Part shown: positions 10,520 to 21,498 of the stretch, one piece after another | How positions within the stretch are numbered: position 1 is the first letter of the stretch | How the letters are laid out: each line of letters opens with the position of its first letter | Notes under the pieces: generated by a model | What the model was told of the DNA's origin: nothing | The model's input: the letters and a program-made list of their open reading frames with translations, nothing else | Databases searched by the model: none | NCBI RefSeq assembly: GCF_027580225.2 | Contig: NC_073356.2 | Coordinates: 3,348,001 to 3,412,000, forward strand | Length of the DNA stretch: 64,000 bases | Origin: Misgurnus anguillicaudatus | Taxonomy: Eukaryota > Chordata > Actinopteri > Cypriniformes > Cobitidae | Direction of reading: 5' to 3' | Program-made: the position numbers and the translations under genes

Positions 10520-11402
10520 CAGTTTTTTACAATTGCTTACACACAAAATCTTTTCATGTCACACGATTTTTGAAACCTCTCACTCAAAGTGCAAAACTAC
10601 ATGCCAAATCTTCAAAACCATAAGCTATTTCTCAGTCTTTGACTAAGTTTTCAATTGCTTAAAACACTTTTTTCAAAACACTACACACAATTCTCTACCT
10701 TAAACACAAAGATCTATGAGGAAGTCACTTGCTTTCCTTTTTCCAAACACAACCAATCAAAATGCTTCACTTATTCACCAGGTCACACAGACACACTACT
10801 CACATGTGCAAACACTAATTACTTAGCTGATCACTAAATAATCACTGCTTTACTTTACAGTAGTATATAGATAGCCCTATAAATAGGTCAAAGGTCAGAT
10901 TACCTGTTTTGGCAATCTGCACCCCACCCCCACCCCCGCAAATTCCTGGACTAAGACCCCACACACAATTTACTGTATTCTACTGAAAGAATATACTTTT
11001 GGTTTACATGTTTATAGTTTTGTTGTATGCTAATGTATACAACAGTAATGTTTGGCATAATAAATATTTTCTGTTTCTACATTGCATTGGCGTTTTCAGT
11101 GTACTTGTTACCCCTCTCAGCAGATTACTTTCACTGTAGAACATTGTATTGAAATGTAGATATAAGCCTATTCAGTGTTTACATGGTATATCCAAAAATG
11201 TATTTTATGAAAGAAGTGTTTGCTATTTGATGCAAATGCTTTATTCTTAAATGTGTTTGTGGCATTTTGATTGCAGTGTTGCATTTTGAAGGAGATTTGT
11301 GCTATTTTGCATTTTGTGTGTGCAGTTTTGAGAATTGTGTGTAGAGTTTTGAAAAAAGGAGACTTAGTTTTGAAAACGCGTGTAAGCAATTGTAAAAAAC
11401 TG
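10520..11402. mobile_element. mariner-type MITE, TA flanked, 883 bp
   Basis: Ends CAGTTTTTTACAATTGCTTA and its complement are flanked by TA at 10518-10519 and 11403-11404, the Tc1/mariner duplication. Inner sequence is also partly palindromic ('ttttcaaaac' tracts). No transposase. It sits just upstream of the mariner transposase relic and shares its end type, so it could be a derivative of that family. Confidence 0.8.
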
Positions 11403-11404
11403 TA

Positions 11405-11662
11405 ATCCTGTTCACTCAAGTCAGCACAGCTTAGGCTCAATTAGCAAACAATTACCAAGGTGGAAACACAAAATTGAACACACATCAATCAGATCCTTTA
11501 ATAGATATAAAAGAGCCTGAATCAGTTCACTGAGCTTTGAAACATTGGATCCATAGAGAAATTAAGGGATAGGTCGAGGTGAAGGAGGAAGATGAGGGAA
11601 AGAAGGAGGACATGGTGAAGAAGAAAGAGGAGGAGGACATGGTGAAGAAGGAGGAGGGAGAT
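11405..11662 (+). pseudogene. IS630/mariner-type transposase relic, part 1 (5' region)
   Basis: The segment reads like the leader and start of a fish IS630-like mariner transposase: a Gly/Arg/Glu-rich 'ggtcgaggtgaagga' tract follows a degraded start near 11565. The reading frame has stops. It is interrupted at 11662 by the LTR element and resumes at 45739, where the HTH-type motif VDHVLVHGMTMREAEQRVK is readable, and again at 48558. Confidence 0.6.
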
Positions 11663-12279
11663 TGAAGACTTAAAATTTAGACTTTTATTATTAAATTTAT
11701 TCTTTTATTAAAATGTATTCTTTTAATATGATTTTATTATTATATATTATGTATCTGTATTATTCTTTATATTCATAATCAGTTGTGTTATCTTATGGAG
11801 TGTTAAATGCATGTGTTTGAATGCACGAGACTATAGATAGTATGGATCACATGTCAGGGGATTGAAAGAGGGTAATACGCTCTATTGATATGACATGTCA
11901 GATGTGTACAGTTTGCAAAGCACCATAGAAGTATACACTAAGAATAGTATCTTAATATAGGAGTGGACTGTGCCATGTGTTGGCATGACATATATGTTCT
12001 ATATTTGAGATGCTTAAGCAACATGTGTTTCTACCTTACAAGGAAGTCTTTCTGTGATGTATAAAAGCTCAAACCTTACTGTACCACCCCAGAGAAACTG
12101 AGGGATGACGGGGTGAAAGGAAGGAGAATTAAAGAAATGTATAGGCTGTCATAAATAGAACATCTTTACTGGTTTCTCTCCTGACATATATATATTAAAG
12201 ATTTTTCTTGGCAAGACAATTGGTGTCCGGACCCGTGAATCAAATAATAAAGGGGAAAAGGCTTAATTCCAAGTCTACA
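11663..12279 (+). repeat. 5' LTR, 617 bp
   Basis: It starts TGAAGACTTAAA and ends AAGTCTACA, thus TG...CA. TATAAAAG at 12060-12067 is the likely promoter and AATAAA at 12246-12251 the polyadenylation signal, about 30 bp from the LTR end. The match to the 3' LTR defines both borders. Confidence 0.92.
12060..12067 (+). promoter_or_regulatory. LTR TATA box
   Basis: TATAAAAG is identical in both LTRs (12060 and about 25915) and sits about 186 bp upstream of the LTR AATAAA signal, a plausible U3-R layout. Confidence 0.6.
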
Positions 12280-12282
12280 ATT

Positions 12283-12300
12283 TGGCGTCACGAACAAGGA
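12283..12300 (+). other. Candidate primer-binding site
   Basis: TGGCGTCACGAACAAGGA begins three bases after the LTR end. The TGG start matches a tRNA 3' CCA. I cannot assign the primer tRNA without a search. Confidence 0.6.
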
Positions 12301-13269
12301 TTGCATCTTCAGGCATTTGTCTCAATCATTTCAGGTAAGACTTTATTTTATTTCAAAATAATTATAAGTCTGCCTGATGATTGGACTTTGACTGAAACTG
12401 CTTAAAAGAACTGTGTCATTTAAACATCAGTTGTGTTGCCAATGAATATATGTGTCAGAAATAGGAAAATAATTTAAATAATATAAATTTGATGTGGCTT
12501 ATTTGAGTTGCTCTGATCAGTAAACCTCTAAAAAATATTGAATGAAGCTGGGGTAGTCTTTTCTATGTTTGAAAAGACTTATAAAAAAGTGGATCTTTTT
12601 TAGAAAGAAGACCATTTAGTCAATATATTGGGATAGCTGTAAGGCGATTTAGCAATCAGCTGTCATGACTGGGAGGTGGTTGGAATATGGCGAGACTGTA
12701 AAAACGATGGCAGAATAATCTCTAAAATATTTCCAACACACCGAAGAATAGTTTCAGAAGGAAACGAGGATAGTGTGACGGTGGTGATTTATTGCGATTT
12801 AAAGTGGCGGGTCTGTGCTCCGAGTTAGTGCAGTGCAGTATAGAAGATACGAAGAAACCCTAAAACGTTTAAATACGCTGGGAATTGAACCCTTAGAAGA
12901 AGGGAATCAATTAAAAGGAGCTAGAATCGCGTCCATTTCAATTTTGACAATGAAGCTGTTCAGTGTTTAAGGAGGAGACTGATCTGAGAGCAACTTGATA
13001 AAATAAAATAAAATAAAATAAGAAGAAAAATAGAAGAAAAAGGAAATATAAATTGATTAAGTTACTTATAAATAATTAGTTAATTTTATTTTATTTGTTT
13101 TTTTATTTCCCCCCCTTCTTTGTTCCTCGAGTAAACTAGAGCAGGTTAGAGAGAAGAGAAGCAGAGAGAAGTTGAGGGGCTCCCCTGGAATTCACACACA
13201 CGCACACACACATATAAATAGCCTTGCTGCTGTTGGGGCCTCCCTTGGAATTCACACACACACACACAC

Positions 13270-13315
<46 letters not shown>

Positions 13316-13389
13316 TAGTCCTGCTGTTTTGAACATACAAGAGACTGAGGGACAAATAATTTGCAAGATGGCAAGTATGTAACAGCAAA
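12301..13389 (+). other. Retroelement 5' leader
   Basis: About 1.1 kb precedes gag without a long ORF. It contains a short (TAAAA)n tract near 13000 and a paired CA-rich section: two 'gaattcacacaca' blocks at 13189 and 13249, the second followed by a long (CA)n run to about 13313. Packaging or IRES functions cannot be judged by eye. Confidence 0.6.
13249..13313. repeat. (CA)n microsatellite in the leader
   Basis: An almost pure CA run is preceded by a second short CA block at 13191-13212. The minus-strand reading frames through it (Val-Cys repeats) are artefacts. Confidence 0.9.
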
Positions 13390-14853
13390 ATGATATCTGT
13401 TTGGTATTTGGATAAAAAGAAGAAGAAGCAAACTAAGTTTTTAAAAAAAGGACTGGATATCAATGCATCTATGGAAGTACAGCTAAGCTGGTTCGAGTCC
13501 CAAAAAGACTCTATCAAGACAAAAGTATTCTCAATACTGGCTGCTAGTTGGATTGTGGAACAAGGAGGAATTTGTTGTGGCATTGATGGGTGTCCAGTTT
13601 CACTTGTTGAAGCAATGAAGCCTCAAGTTGAAGCATATAACAAGTTGAATAAAATCATGTCTATTAAATGTTCAGTTAAAGAAGATACAACCAGTGATGA
13701 TTCATTTGATCCAGATTGGACAAATATAATAACTGAAGCTGAAAGGAAATATTCACAAACACCAGAAAAATCCACAATAACTGTAACACCTCCTCCTTAC
13801 AACCCAACTTATCCAACTTTGCCTGAACAATATAGAAGTTCTTTTAAACCTCTGATGCAGCCTCAGGCTTCAAGATCAAATGAAGGTCCAGTTGACAAAA
13901 TGTATATTGCATCTGCACAAGCAGCTCCAATAATAATGAGATCTAAATCAGCCCAGCCAGATAGAGACATGCTACGATGTACACCAGCTCGTGATAATGG
14001 ATCTGACTGGGGTGATGAGACAAGAGATGATGACATGATCACAATTGATAAAATCGGTCCTGAAAGTTCTTCACCTGCAATTAAAAGAGAAGAATCTGAA
14101 ATGATGACAGAAGAGAGACCATTCACACCAGGAGAACGTCAAGCCATTCTCACAGCCCTGCCTCCTTTAAAGAGACAAGATCCAAACACAGAGTTTTGGA
14201 GAGAATTAGACTCTCTGGTTGAAGCACATCAAATGACATTAAGAGATATACACACTATTGTTAAAGCTAAAATTCCAAGAGACAGATGGGAACGCTTGCC
14301 AGCTTCGATAACAACAGCCCAATGGATGGATTTGTGGGTTGATGGCCAGGGACGACCCCTGGGTCTTTGGCAAGCATTAGATGGGTTCCGAAAAGAAATC
14401 CAAGAAATCTTAGGCAGCAGTAAAATTCCTTTCACGTCAGTGACATTGATTAAGCAAAAGGATGATGAATCTCCAGATGAATATGCTCTGCGTAAGTGGA
14501 ATGCTTATGAGAGATGGGCACTATGTGCTAAGAAACAACCTGACAGAGATGATGTACAGTTTACCGACACACTTGTGGATGGATTAAGCGCAAAATACCA
14601 ACAAGCCTTGTTACTTGGAGTCAACCCATGTGAGACATTTGACCAAATTATGCAATGGGCTGGCCGCCTAGAGATGGCTATGAGATCAAACAAGGAAGAA
14701 GGAAACAAGTCATATCGAAGAGGAGTGGCGACAGCTCAATACAACATGGACACAAAGAAGAAGCTGATTGTTTGTCTCAACTGTGGAAAGCCTGGCCACG
14801 TTAGAAAAGATTGCTGGGCTAAAGGAGGTGGATCAGAAGGACAAGGTCCATAA
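13390..14853 (+). CDS. gag: Retroviral-type Gag polyprotein
   Basis: 487 residues. The N-terminal part is matrix-like; residues about 110-230 are Pro/Ser/acidic rich with PPPYNPTYP, a PPxY late-domain motif. A capsid-like helical region spans about 245-440, with a major-homology-like stretch KQKDDESPDEYALR. A single CCHC zinc knuckle (CLNCGKPGHVRKDC) lies near the C-terminus. The start is the first ATG after the leader; a second ATG at codon 27 (ASMEVQ) is possible. The frame ends in TAA, 4 bp before the TA of a mariner MITE. If the MITE and one TA are ignored the frame stays open for 34 more codons, to a TAG at 15948, so the original Gag may have been longer. Confidence 0.88.
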   Translation: MISVWYLDKKKKKQTKFLKKGLDINASMEVQLSWFESQKDSIKTKVFSILAASWIVEQGGICCGIDGCPVSLVEAMKPQVEAYNKLNKIMSIKCSVKEDTTSDDSFDPDWTNIITEAERKYSQTPEKSTITVTPPPYNPTYPTLPEQYRSSFKPLMQPQASRSNEGPVDKMYIASAQAAPIIMRSKSAQPDRDMLRCTPARDNGSDWGDETRDDDMITIDKIGPESSSPAIKREESEMMTEERPFTPGERQAILTALPPLKRQDPNTEFWRELDSLVEAHQMTLRDIHTIVKAKIPRDRWERLPASITTAQWMDLWVDGQGRPLGLWQALDGFRKEIQEILGSSKIPFTSVTLIKQKDDESPDEYALRKWNAYERWALCAKKQPDRDDVQFTDTLVDGLSAKYQQALLLGVNPCETFDQIMQWAGRLEMAMRSNKEEGNKSYRRGVATAQYNMDTKKKLIVCLNCGKPGHVRKDCWAKGGGSEGQGP

Positions 14854-14857
14854 TTTA

Positions 14858-15847
14858 CAGTTTTTTACAATCACTTTGCTACTATTTTCAGAACATTGAT
14901 GTCATTTTTCACAACTCTAGACACAAAACTCACAACCAAAGATCAAAATGCACATTTTTCAAAACTCTTAACTCTTTTCTCAATTGCTTGGATACAATAC
15001 ACATAAAACTTGGATAATTTGTTCATTCAACCAAAATCACATGTTCAATATGACACAACTTAACATCAAAGTACTACTGTTTCAAAAGGCTATTCACACA
15101 TCACATTTCAAATAAGTGTCTATTCATTTTCTTACAATGATCTAACTATCAATCAATACAACTGCCCAAAATGATAAGTAACTGTTGCATTATTCGTAAT
15201 AGTTGTATGGAAACAGACAAAGAATCTTCCATGTTTACTGAAAATCATGAAAGTTTCAAGATAATGAGGTTCATTGTAACCAATAAGCATGGAGCATGAA
15301 CCAATTATCACTGTACTGTGTAGATGCAGGCCCTTGTAATTGCTTGTCCAATTCTGCCAACTTGTTACTGATGATTGAGTGCAGATTGTGAAATGATGTG
15401 ACCTATGTTGTGATTGTACTGTAGTGTTTTCATCAATACATTACAAACTTTGTTCAATGATTCCAATGTGTCTGTCGTATTCTCTCTACTACTGCAGAAC
15501 TTTTACAGATATGTATTTGCTCTACATGTACCATAATGAAATCTGTATCACCAATTTTGTTCTATAATACTTAATGATTGTACAAACAATGACTTAGTGA
15601 AACTATCAGTTGCTTGTGTGTGGGTGATCTATAGTTATGTTTCCATGGTATTTCACAGTAAATTTGTGTTTTGAAACAATGATTGTGCAAGTGCAAGATG
15701 TCTTTAAAGATGTGAATGCACAATGCAATGTTTTGAACACTAGACAGCCTGTGTTACAAGTGATTACCGTTTTGAGTTTTGTATCTAGAGTTGTGAAAAA
15801 TGACATCAAGGTTCTGAAAATAGTAGCAAAGTGATTGTAAAAAACTG
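14858..15847. mobile_element. mariner-type MITE inserted after gag, 990 bp
   Basis: Inverted ends starting CAGTTTTTTACAATCACTTT extend about 75 bp with few mismatches and are flanked by TA (14856-14857, 15848-15849). The family is related to but distinct from 10520-11402. It separates gag from the rest of the retroelement. Non-coding. Confidence 0.92.
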
Positions 15848-15947
15848 TAAACAGGTCAGTGTGAAAAATTATGATGAAAACTCTCAAGGGAAGACATGGA
15901 CTGAAGCACAAGTTCGTCAGCTCATTGAGGGAATTATGCGTCCGCAA

Positions 15948-15956
15948 TAGCAATCA
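15948..15956 (+). promoter_or_regulatory. Candidate gag-pol readthrough stop, TAG-CAA-TCA
   Basis: In the gag frame continued past the mariner MITE, a CAA codon is followed by TAG CAA TCA. This matches the type I leaky-stop consensus UAG-CAR-YYA known from tobamoviruses. Gamma- and epsilonretroviruses express Pol by stop-codon readthrough, so the position fits. The LINE insertion begins about 12 bp further on. Function is inferred. Confidence 0.5.
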
Positions 15957-16299
15957 GCGGCCCCCTGTATTAATAATTCAATTCAATTTTTTCAATTCAA
16001 TTTTATTTATATAGCGCTTTTCACAATTTGGTAATTGTATCAAAGCAGCTTTACATAATAGATGCAGTGAAAAGCACAGAAAATCGACAGATAGCACAAC
16101 ATAATAAACGATAGCACAAGCAGTTAAATTTGCTTCGGCTATAAATCAACATTATAAGCAAACGTATTACTAATGTAACGTATAGAAGTTAAGCCCAAAA
16201 AGGCTGCCTCCCCGGGTTGAAAAACCCCCTAGGAGAAAAAACCCCGGAATTTTAGCCAGGGAAGTAAAAAAAGTCATAGGAGGAAAAAACCCTTGGGAG

Positions 16300-16326
16300 G
16301 TATATATATATATATATATATATATA
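16300..16326. repeat. (TA)n microsatellite in the LINE 3' UTR
   Basis: A pure TA run. The flanking sequence 16000-16960 is the LINE 3' UTR, with 'tatatagcgcttttcacaa' near its end; no gene lies in it. Confidence 0.85.
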
Positions 16327-16967
16327 AACATTGAAACGGAAGGAGATTAAGCGGAGATTAAGCGGGTTCTGCCGGTGGTCTTTGGTCAGGCATCAGCTGG
16401 ACATCACGTTGAAGAACAGCTAGTAGATCAGTTGTGTGCCGACTTTCACATGTACCGGAACTGGATCTGTTTGTCTCGTCCTCGGGATCAAGGACGAGAC
16501 AGGGAGAGAGAGACAAAATCTTATTAGCGTAGGGGCCGTTCACATAGAAAACAAGTGTCACACAGTAATGTGGTTTTAGTCAGCTCGGTTCCGGACAGGC
16601 TAACTATTGCTGGTTAAGTGTATTACATATAGTTGATGATTTTAGAAACGGAAACAGAACTCGTTTGACTGAGGCCAGAGGCCCCACTGCCGTCGTTAAT
16701 GCTAACGTACAGTGGCAAACGGTTCTGTATGACATACTATTTTAAGGTCATGGGAAAAGGCCAAAATTGCAAGCCGGCCATATTTGGCAGTTAAGACTCA
16801 ATCGAAAACCAATTCAAAGTTTCAGCATATTACTAAAGAGTATTAATGAGATTTACCATGCTTTGAAGTGTTGACGAAAAAAAAAGGTTTTAATTTATTC
16901 ATTAATTTATTTATTTATTAGGTTGTACAAGCTAGCTATTAGGAGATAAGTACCATTGTTAAAACAA

Positions 16968-18653
16968 CTATTTGAAAGCCTTGTTAAATAGAAAAGTTTT
17001 AAGTCTAGATTTAAAGTTATCTACTGTCTCTGATTTTCGGACGTCGGTTGGTAAATCATTCCATAGCTTAGGGGCTAAGTAGGAAAAGGATCTGCCACCT
17101 TTAGACACTTTTGATATTTTAGGGATAATTAAGAGGCCAGAATTTTGTGACCGCAATGCACGTGATGGATTGTATTCTGATAATAATTCTCTAAGATATG
17201 AGGGTGCTAGGCCATTTAAGGCTTTGTAGGTGATTAGTAATATTTTAAATTGTATACGATATTTAACTGGTAGCCAGTGTAAAGATGCCAGAATTGGGCT
17301 TATGCGGTCATACTTCTTAGTTCGAGTAAGAACTCTTGCAGAAGCGTTTTGAACTAGCTGAAGCTTGTTGACCTGTTTTGCATGGCATCCTCCGAGTAAC
17401 GAGTTACAATAGTCTATTCTAGAGGTCATAAAAGCGTGGATAAGCTTCTCTGCATCTGATGCAGACAACATATGGCGTATTTTTGAGATATTTCTAAGGT
17501 GGAAGAATGCTGTGCGGCAGACATTGGAGATATGGCTATCGAAGGATAAACTGCTGTCGAACATCACACCTAAATTCTTAACCGTGGAGGTTGGCACCAC
17601 AGTGCAGCCATCTATGGGCAACTTGTAATCTGTCATATTATATTTGTAGCGATTCGGTTCGATAACAAGTATCTCTGTCTTATTGGAGTTTAGCATAAGA
17701 AAGTTATGTGACATCCAGTCACTTATATCGCTGATGCAGTCTGATAGCTTAGAAAAATTTTGTGTTTCGCTAGGATGCGAGGAGATGTAAAGCTGTGTGT
17801 CATCTGCATAGCAGTGAAACTGTATGTTATGATTTCTGATAATATCTCCCAGAGGTAACATATATAACGAGAACAGGATAGGACCTAAAACTGATCCCTG
17901 CGGTACGCCGTATTTAACCAGGGAGTGATGTGACTCCTCCTCATTTACATAAACAAAGTGATAGCGATTGGTTAGATACGATCTGAACCAAGCTAGCGCC
18001 TGACCACTGATGCCAACATAGTTTTCTAGCCTATTAAGTAAGATTGTGTGATCTATTGTGTCAAAGGCTGCACTAAGGTCTAATAATATAAGGAGTGATA
18101 TTTCACCACGGTCGGATGTTAGGAGAAGGTCATTTGTAACTCTAAGCAGCGCTGTCTCTGTGCTATGGTGGGGCCTGAATCCTGATTGGAACTTTTCATA
18201 CGTACTATTATTTGCTAAGAATGTGCGTAGCTGGCTTGCCACTACCTTTTCTAATATTTTGGAAAGAAAAGGGAGATTTGAGATTGGTCTAAAGTTATTT
18301 AGATCTCCCTGGTCAAGGTTTGGTTTTTTAATGAGCGGTCTGGTGGCTGCTGGTTTGGGAGCTGTTGGAACGTAGCCTGGTTCTGATGATGAGTTGGAGA
18401 CGTTTGGTGCTGGGTTGGACGCTATAGGGAATACCTCTTTGGGTAGTTTTGTGGGAGCGGGGTCCAATATACAGGACGATGATTTGGATGATGCTACTAA
18501 TTTAGATAGCTCATCTATTGTAGTAGGTTTAAATGACTCAAGATGTTCGTATGGTAGGCAAGCGTTAAATGTATTACTGGGTAGAGTGGTGGCTGCTTGG
18601 GTACCTACAATGTTTTCCCTAATAATCATAATTTTCTTAGTAAAGAAGTTCAT
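16968..18653 (-). pseudogene. L2 LINE ORF2, reverse transcriptase part
   Basis: 561 open codons. RT motifs in order: [12 protein letters not shown] (first Asp box), [17 protein letters not shown] and the catalytic YADDTQLY. The C-terminal region [16 protein letters not shown]...[10 protein letters not shown] is typical of the L2/CR1 group. It should join the endonuclease ORF upstream (19994-19127) through a linker at 18654-19126. That linker contains frame breaks, so ORF2 as a whole is broken although the RT domain is intact. Confidence 0.88.
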
Positions 18654-19126
18654 GAAGTCGTTACTATTGTGTGGGAGTTTATTAGTGTGTTCTGTTTGTT
18701 CTTTATTTCTAGTCAGTTTCGCAACTGTGCTAAAGGAAGCGAGGGTTATTATGATTTTCTTTAATAAGATTGCTGAGATACGTAGATCTGGCGATTTTTA
18801 TAGCCTGTCTGTAGTGTTTAACACTCTCTTTCCATGCTGCACGCCATACCTCTAACTTTGTGCTTCTATAATTTCTTTCCATTTTTCTAGCAGCCTTTTT
18901 AAGGGCAGCGGTATGATGGTCGTACCATGGAGCTGGCGTTTTTTCTTTGATTCTCTTTTTTTCGAATTGGAGCTACGGCATCCAATGTGTTAGAACAAAT
19001 ACTGTTCAGGTTTTCTATTACAATATCTAGATCTTCAGGGTTATCTGCTACATGTTTCATTTGGGACAGGTCTGGAAGAGTGCTAATAAAGTTATCTTTA
19101 GTGGTGGAAATTATTGTTCTGGCTAG

Positions 19127-19994
19127 TCAGTAGCGTATTGTGGATCGAGTGATCATATCTAGAAGTACCGTGTATGAGACAAGGCAATGGTCTGAAACTG
19201 CATCGCTCTGAGGTGATATCTCGATTTCATTAATATTGAGCCCGAGTGACAGAATTAAGTCTAATGTGTTCCTATGAGTATGCGTGGGCCCTGTCACGTT
19301 TTGTCTAATATTGAGAGAATTTAGAATATCCATAAATGCTAATCCTAATGTATCTGTTGGGTTATCAACATGTATATTAAAGTCACCAACGATAAGAGCT
19401 TTATCTACAGTGACTACGAGGTCAGACAGGAAATTTGATATTTCTTTAAGAAAATCTACATGATGGCCCGGAGGTCTATAGATTGTAGCAAGGACAAAAC
19501 AGAGCTGTTTACGGTTACGATCAGTTATTTCCATATTTAATAGCATTATTTCAAATGAATTAAATTTTAGTTCGGATTTATGGTTTACTTTAAAAAAATG
19601 TTTGTATATTGTAGCTACACCACCCCCTCTCCCCTTTAAACGCGGTTCATGTTTATAATAGTAGTCTTGTGGGGTGGATTCGTTTAAACTAATGTAATCG
19701 TCTGCTTTAAGCCAGGTTTCTGTTAAAGAGAGTGCATCTAAGTTTTGGTCAGTAATTATTTCGTTTGACAATAGGTTCTTTATTGGTAAGCGATCTAATG
19801 TTAAGAAGGCCGAATTTTAACATTCGAGGTTCATCTGTAAACGTATTGTTTTCTAATTTTATGTTAGTAAGATTTGTACGAGACGAGGTAAACGGTGCTC
19901 TGTATTCGTTTGTTCGAGGAACGCACACAGTTGAAATGTGTTGATACTCTGGTAAGATAGACTCTAAGTTCTGGGATATATGTGATCTTGACAT
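19127..19994 (-). pseudogene. L2 LINE ORF2, apurinic-type endonuclease part
   Basis: Two overlapping frames. 19994-19749 carries the N-terminal motif GLLNIRSL; 19771-19127 carries the rest, with LSLTETWL, ATIYRPPG, VGDFNIHVD and SDHCLVSY, the Glu/Asp/His residues expected of this nuclease fold. A frameshift near 19760 separates them and a further break near 19127 separates the domain from the RT. In a working element it nicks the target DNA for reverse transcription. Confidence 0.85.
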
Positions 19995-20060
19995 GTCAGA
20001 GCTACTAACAGATGGACGGGTAGGCCGATCTATCTGTTTCCTGACCTGGGCCCTGGGTAG

Positions 20061-21224
20061 TCAAACTGTATTAGAATTTAGAGTATTGGTCAGATTTCTA
20101 GAAAGTATAGCATTTCCTTCCGATGACGGATGAAGGCCATCTCTCTTTAGCAGGTCAGGTCTCCCCCTGAAGTGTTTCCAATTATCTATAAACCCTACGT
20201 TATGCTGAGGGCACCATTTTGACATCCAGTGGTGAAGAGACACTAATCTGCTATAAGTTTCATCACCCCGGTAGGCGGGGAGGGGACCAGAGCAAATTAC
20301 ATTATCTGACATTGTTTTTGCAATTTCACACACCTCTTTAATAGTATCTTTGGTGATCTCTGACTGGCGGAGTCTGGTGTCATTTGCGCCGGCATGAATA
20401 ACAATTTTAGAAAACTTACGCTTAGCATTAGCCAGTACTTTAAGTTTGGATCTAATGTCTGACGATCTGGCTCCCGGTATACAGTCAACTATGGTGGCTG
20501 GTGCCTCAATGTTCACGTTCTTAAGTATCGAGTCTCCAATAACAAGGGCACCTTTAACAGATGTCTCAGCCGGCGTATTGTTTAGAATGTCGAATCTGTT
20601 AGAAATTACTAGGGGGGACTTCGATGGGCATCGAATATGACTACGCCGCCTGACAGTCACCCAGTTAGTCGGCCGTGTTAAATCAGTTGCCGGAACCGAG
20701 CTATGTGTACTACGCGTTACCGTAGGCGCACCCGAAACAGTGTTTGAAACATTAACATTAGCATTAGCGGTCTTACTGTCCTCAACGAGCGTTCGGATGT
20801 GCGCTTCTAGTTCTGCAACCTTCTCTGTCAGCCTTACTACTTCAATACACTTAACACATGTAAACCCCTCTGTGCTGACGGAAGCTAAACTGTACATGTG
20901 GCAAGCAGTGCAGGTTACAATGACAAGCGGAGTCTTACCGTTTTCATTTTGGGCGATGGCGTCTCTGCTCGCCTGAACGCGGTCCGTGAAGCTGCATCGA
21001 GACCGGTGCTCGCTCGCTGGCTGCCTCGTACGTCTCCGGGTGTCAAGAGCCAGGGTGATGTGAGGCACGCTGTACCGCCTGGTGCTAATGCCGGGACACA
21101 ACTCCTCCACAGCTTCCCGCTCTGGTGAGGAAAGGTCTGAAAAACATACATCGGATGAGTCCGCCATTAGATCGAAAAGGAAGGCAGATTTACAGTAAAC
21201 AAACAGTGAGGAAACGGTAAACAA
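20061..21224 (-). CDS. L2 LINE ORF1 protein with SGNH/GDSL esterase-like domain
   Basis: 387 codons from the first ATG; a likelier start is the ATG at 21167 (MADSSDVC, 368 residues). A Cys motif (CTACHMYS...CVKC) lies at about 110-135, then a short coiled coil at about 140-160. The C-terminal half is an SGNH hydrolase: GDS with Ser about 232, HAGAND with Asn about 281, and DGLHP with Asp about 362 and His about 365. Fish L2-type LINEs encode such an esterase in ORF1; there it binds RNA or lipid during retrotransposition, the exact need for esterase activity being unsettled. The frame is intact in this copy. Confidence 0.88.
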   Translation of the reverse strand: MFTVSSLFVYCKSAFLFDLMADSSDVCFSDLSSPEREAVEELCPGISTRRYSVPHITLALDTRRRTRQPASEHRSRCSFTDRVQASRDAIAQNENGKTPLVIVTCTACHMYSLASVSTEGFTCVKCIEVVRLTEKVAELEAHIRTLVEDSKTANANVNVSNTVSGAPTVTRSTHSSVPATDLTRPTNWVTVRRRSHIRCPSKSPLVISNRFDILNNTPAETSVKGALVIGDSILKNVNIEAPATIVDCIPGARSSDIRSKLKVLANAKRKFSKIVIHAGANDTRLRQSEITKDTIKEVCEIAKTMSDNVICSGPLPAYRGDETYSRLVSLHHWMSKWCPQHNVGFIDNWKHFRGRPDLLKRDGLHPSSEGNAILSRNLTNTLNSNTV

Positions 21225-21473
21225 ACTTCAGCCGGCACGTTTGTTGAAGCTAGCGGGCTATATGCTAACACTAAGTGTTTACCAGTGATAAATCGATTTA
21301 GTTATAAATACTGTTGAATAATCGTCACGCTAAAGTATTCCTAAGATGAACTAGTAAGTTATATTATATAGATAGTAACAAGATAGTAAGAAAATAGGAT
21401 TTGGATGATGAACTCGACGGAGCTCCGATAACAGTGTTGCCACTCTCTCTTGCGTCTCTCTCTTGCGTCTCTC

Positions 21474-21498
21474 CTAATGGCGGACTCATCCGATGTAT
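21474..21498 (+). repeat. Inverted 26-bp copy of the LINE ORF1 start at the LINE-pol junction
   Basis: About 26 bases (CTAATGGCGG...GATGTATG) repeat, in inverse orientation, the LINE ORF1 start at about 21145-21170 exactly. Sequence on both sides differs, so the match ends sharply. It supplies an ATG in frame with the downstream protease ORF. Confidence 0.85.

Larger units (their letters stand above)
15968..21498 (-). mobile_element. L2-type LINE, nearly full length, antisense within the LTR element
   Basis: Read on the minus strand: 5' UTR (about 21473-21170, including a duplicated GAGAGACGCAAGAG unit), ORF1 with esterase-like domain (21167-20061), ORF2 endonuclease (19994-19127, frame-broken), RT (18653-16968), a 3' UTR of about 1 kb and a tail of TGAATT-type repeats ending near 15968. 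This order fits the fish L2/CR1 group with ORF1 esterase. It is inserted between gag and pro. Its 5' border carries a 26-bp inverted copy of its own ORF1 start (21474-21498). Confidence 0.88.

Noticed and set aside
13136..13583. Minus-strand ORFs with long Val-Cys runs
   Set aside because: They are translations of the (CA)n microsatellite and of the antisense of gag.
18058..18855. Plus-strand ORFs of 105 and 153 codons
   Set aside because: Antisense to the LINE RT; no domain or composition support.
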